Made by a program: the position numbers and the translations under genes
Shown: in pieces, positions 62,990-64,000 of the stretch
How positions within the stretch are numbered: the first letter of the stretch is position 1
How the letters are laid out: the number at the start of each line of letters is the position of its first letter
Notes under the pieces: generated by a model
What the model was told of the DNA's origin: nothing
The model's input: the letters and a program-made list of their open reading frames with translations, nothing else
The model's database searches: none
Assembly: GCF_003311635.1 (NCBI RefSeq)
Contig: NZ_QEXL01000015.1
Location: 1-64,000 of the forward strand
Direction of reading: 5' to 3'
Source: Novacetimonas cocois
GTDB lineage: Bacteria > Pseudomonadota > Alphaproteobacteria > Acetobacterales > Acetobacteraceae
Length of the DNA: 64,000 bases

Positions 62990-63784
62990 TCAGGGCGCCT
63001 CGTCATCCGATGACCTGCTTGCCACGTGCAATTGCACGTTGTTTGCCTTGAGGATCTGGCGGATCCGCGCGGAGGGTTCGCGGTCGGTGAAAAAACCATG
63101 GATGTTGGACAGGTGTCCCAGCCGCCCCATCGGACGGCGACCGAATTTGCCCTGATCGGCCAGCAGAAACACCTTGCGCGCATTGCGCATCATCGCCTGC
63201 GCGACATTGATTTCATCGGCGTCAAAATCCAGCAGGGTGCCGTCTTCCTCGATTCCGCTTATGCCGATGACGGCAAAATCCGTCCTGTACTGGTCAATGG
63301 ACGTGCTTGCGGTCGACCCGGTAATGCCGCCGTCGGAAAACCTGACCTGCCCCCCCGTCACGATGACCTGAAAATCGGTCCGTGACGACAGGGTGGAGGC
63401 CACATGCAGGTTGTTCGTGATGACCCGCAGGGCCTTGTGCCGGCGCAATGCCTGGGCAAAGGCCTCGGTCGTGGTGCCGATACTGATGAACAGGGAGGAA
63501 TTGTCGGGAATGGCGCGGGCCGCGATGCGCCCGATCGCCTCCTTGGCATTGCGGTTCAGGACCTGCCGTTCCGCATAGGCGATATTTTCAACCGAGGACG
63601 CCAGCCCCGCCCCGCCATGATGGCGGGTCACCTGCCCCTGTCGCGCCAGGGCGTTGACGTCCCGACGGATGGTCTGCACCGCCACATTCAGCCGCTGGGC
63701 CAGATCCTCGTTCGAGACGTACCCCTGCAGGCGCACCAGTTCCATGATTTCGCGGTGTCGTTCCTCTGCCGATACGCTGGCCAT
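62990..63784 (-). CDS. DeoR/GlpR-family transcriptional regulator
   Basis: A 264-residue repressor. The N-terminal helix-turn-helix reads VSNEDLAQRLNVAVQTIRRD, continuing VNALARQGQVTRHHGGA. The C-terminal sugar-phosphate-binding domain has LFISIGTTTEAFAQALRRHK, LRVITNNLHVASTLS and DFAVIGISGIEEDGTLLDFD. The overall pattern is GlpR-like: glycerol-3-phosphate-responsive regulators carry H-x-G-A and I-G-x-S-G-I. The start at 63784 fits the family. The nearest downstream gene in the operon direction is not in the window; upstream, one more leftward gene ends at 63938. Confidence 0.88.
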   Translation of the reverse strand: MASVSAEERHREIMELVRLQGYVSNEDLAQRLNVAVQTIRRDVNALARQGQVTRHHGGAGLASSVENIAYAERQVLNRNAKEAIGRIAARAIPDNSSLFISIGTTTEAFAQALRRHKALRVITNNLHVASTLSSRTDFQVIVTGGQVRFSDGGITGSTASTSIDQYRTDFAVIGISGIEEDGTLLDFDADEINVAQAMMRNARKVFLLADQGKFGRRPMGRLGHLSNIHGFFTDREPSARIRQILKANNVQLHVASRSSDDEAP

Positions 63785-63937
63785 ATATTCCTGATCCTGC
63801 CCTTGCCACATCATTTCCGGCACACGATCCCGCGCGCCGACGCAAGTGCAATCTACTGCAATTGAGGACCACACAAAACCACGGGCGCGAGGCTGACGGA
63901 GGGAGGGTATCCCCCTTCCCCCGTTCCTGTCATTGTC

Positions 63938-64000
63938 TCAGGCGGAAACGGCCAGCGTCCTGCCCGTCGCCCCCAGGTCGGCAAATGTCTTGTCCAGACG
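63938..64000 (-). CDS. 3' end of an unidentified gene
   Basis: The final 20 codons of a leftward gene cut by the window edge; the protein ends RLDKTFADLGATGRTLAVSA. Too short to identify. It is upstream of the DeoR-type regulator, so it could belong to a related metabolic operon. Confidence 0.4.
   Translation of the reverse strand, partial: RLDKTFADLGATGRTLAVSA

Noticed and set aside
1-64000. CRISPR arrays
   Set aside because: No regularly spaced direct repeats with unique spacers were found on reading the window; the repeats noted are tandem or dispersed.

Overview
The window looks like a chromosomal segment of an acetic acid bacterium (Acetobacteraceae, most like Komagataeibacter/Gluconacetobacter). 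This is inferred from the high-GC coding style, the mix of periplasmic/respiratory oxidoreductases, the gatCAB cluster, an IS5-type remnant of the kind common in these genomes, and a dispersed AT-rich hairpin repeat (three copies). No rRNA or other species marker is present, so the genus is an inference.

Left part (1-16050): a small membrane protein, thiM, an EipA-like secreted protein, an ABC exporter fused to its ATPase, a secreted retropepsin-fold protein without catalytic aspartates, an SDR, a Rieske-FAD oxidoreductase, an AI-2E family transporter, ugd, ruvX, the gatC-gatA-gatB operon and a tRNA-Ser(GCT) with its own promoter.

Metal region (17200-27710): two small lipoproteins and a broken LuxR-type regulator, then one long leftward gene cluster. 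In transcription order it encodes a small secreted protein, a TolC-type outer membrane factor, a membrane fusion protein, a divalent-cation-type RND pump, an OmpR-type response regulator, a histidine kinase, a cytochrome b561 and a VIT-type iron/manganese transporter. The five genes from the outer membrane factor to the kinase are joined by 4-nt overlaps. A good Fur-box match and a perfect 19-bp palindrome lie upstream of the first gene. I read this as a possible iron- or manganese-linked export and redox locus.

Middle (27856-40310): a LacI-regulated operon with a shikimate-dehydrogenase-like enzyme and a sugar-type MFS permease, an IS5 remnant, class I fructose-bisphosphate aldolase, a DUF885 protein bracketed by inverted copies of the dispersed repeat, a second pseudo-retropepsin, a B12-binding radical SAM protein, an N-formylglutamate amidohydrolase and tRNA-Val(GAC).

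Prophage remnant (about 40310-49866): adjacent to tRNA-Val. It holds small lysis/holin-type membrane proteins, a frameshifted SleB-type cell wall hydrolase, a large 789-residue virion-like protein, HigBA and BrnTA toxin-antitoxin pairs and several small orphan ORFs. No integrase or right attachment site was found.

Right part (50090-64000): a YidB/DUF937 protein, NUDIX hydrolase, YVTN beta-propeller, an unusual secreted creatininase-family protein divergent from a large katE catalase, a SelT/SelW-like protein, a DUF4112 protein, an FAD-linked (D-lactate/glycolate type) oxidase, a TPR protein, a GntR/FadR regulator, a type II NADH dehydrogenase, a hypothetical protein, a DeoR/GlpR regulator and the tail of one more gene.
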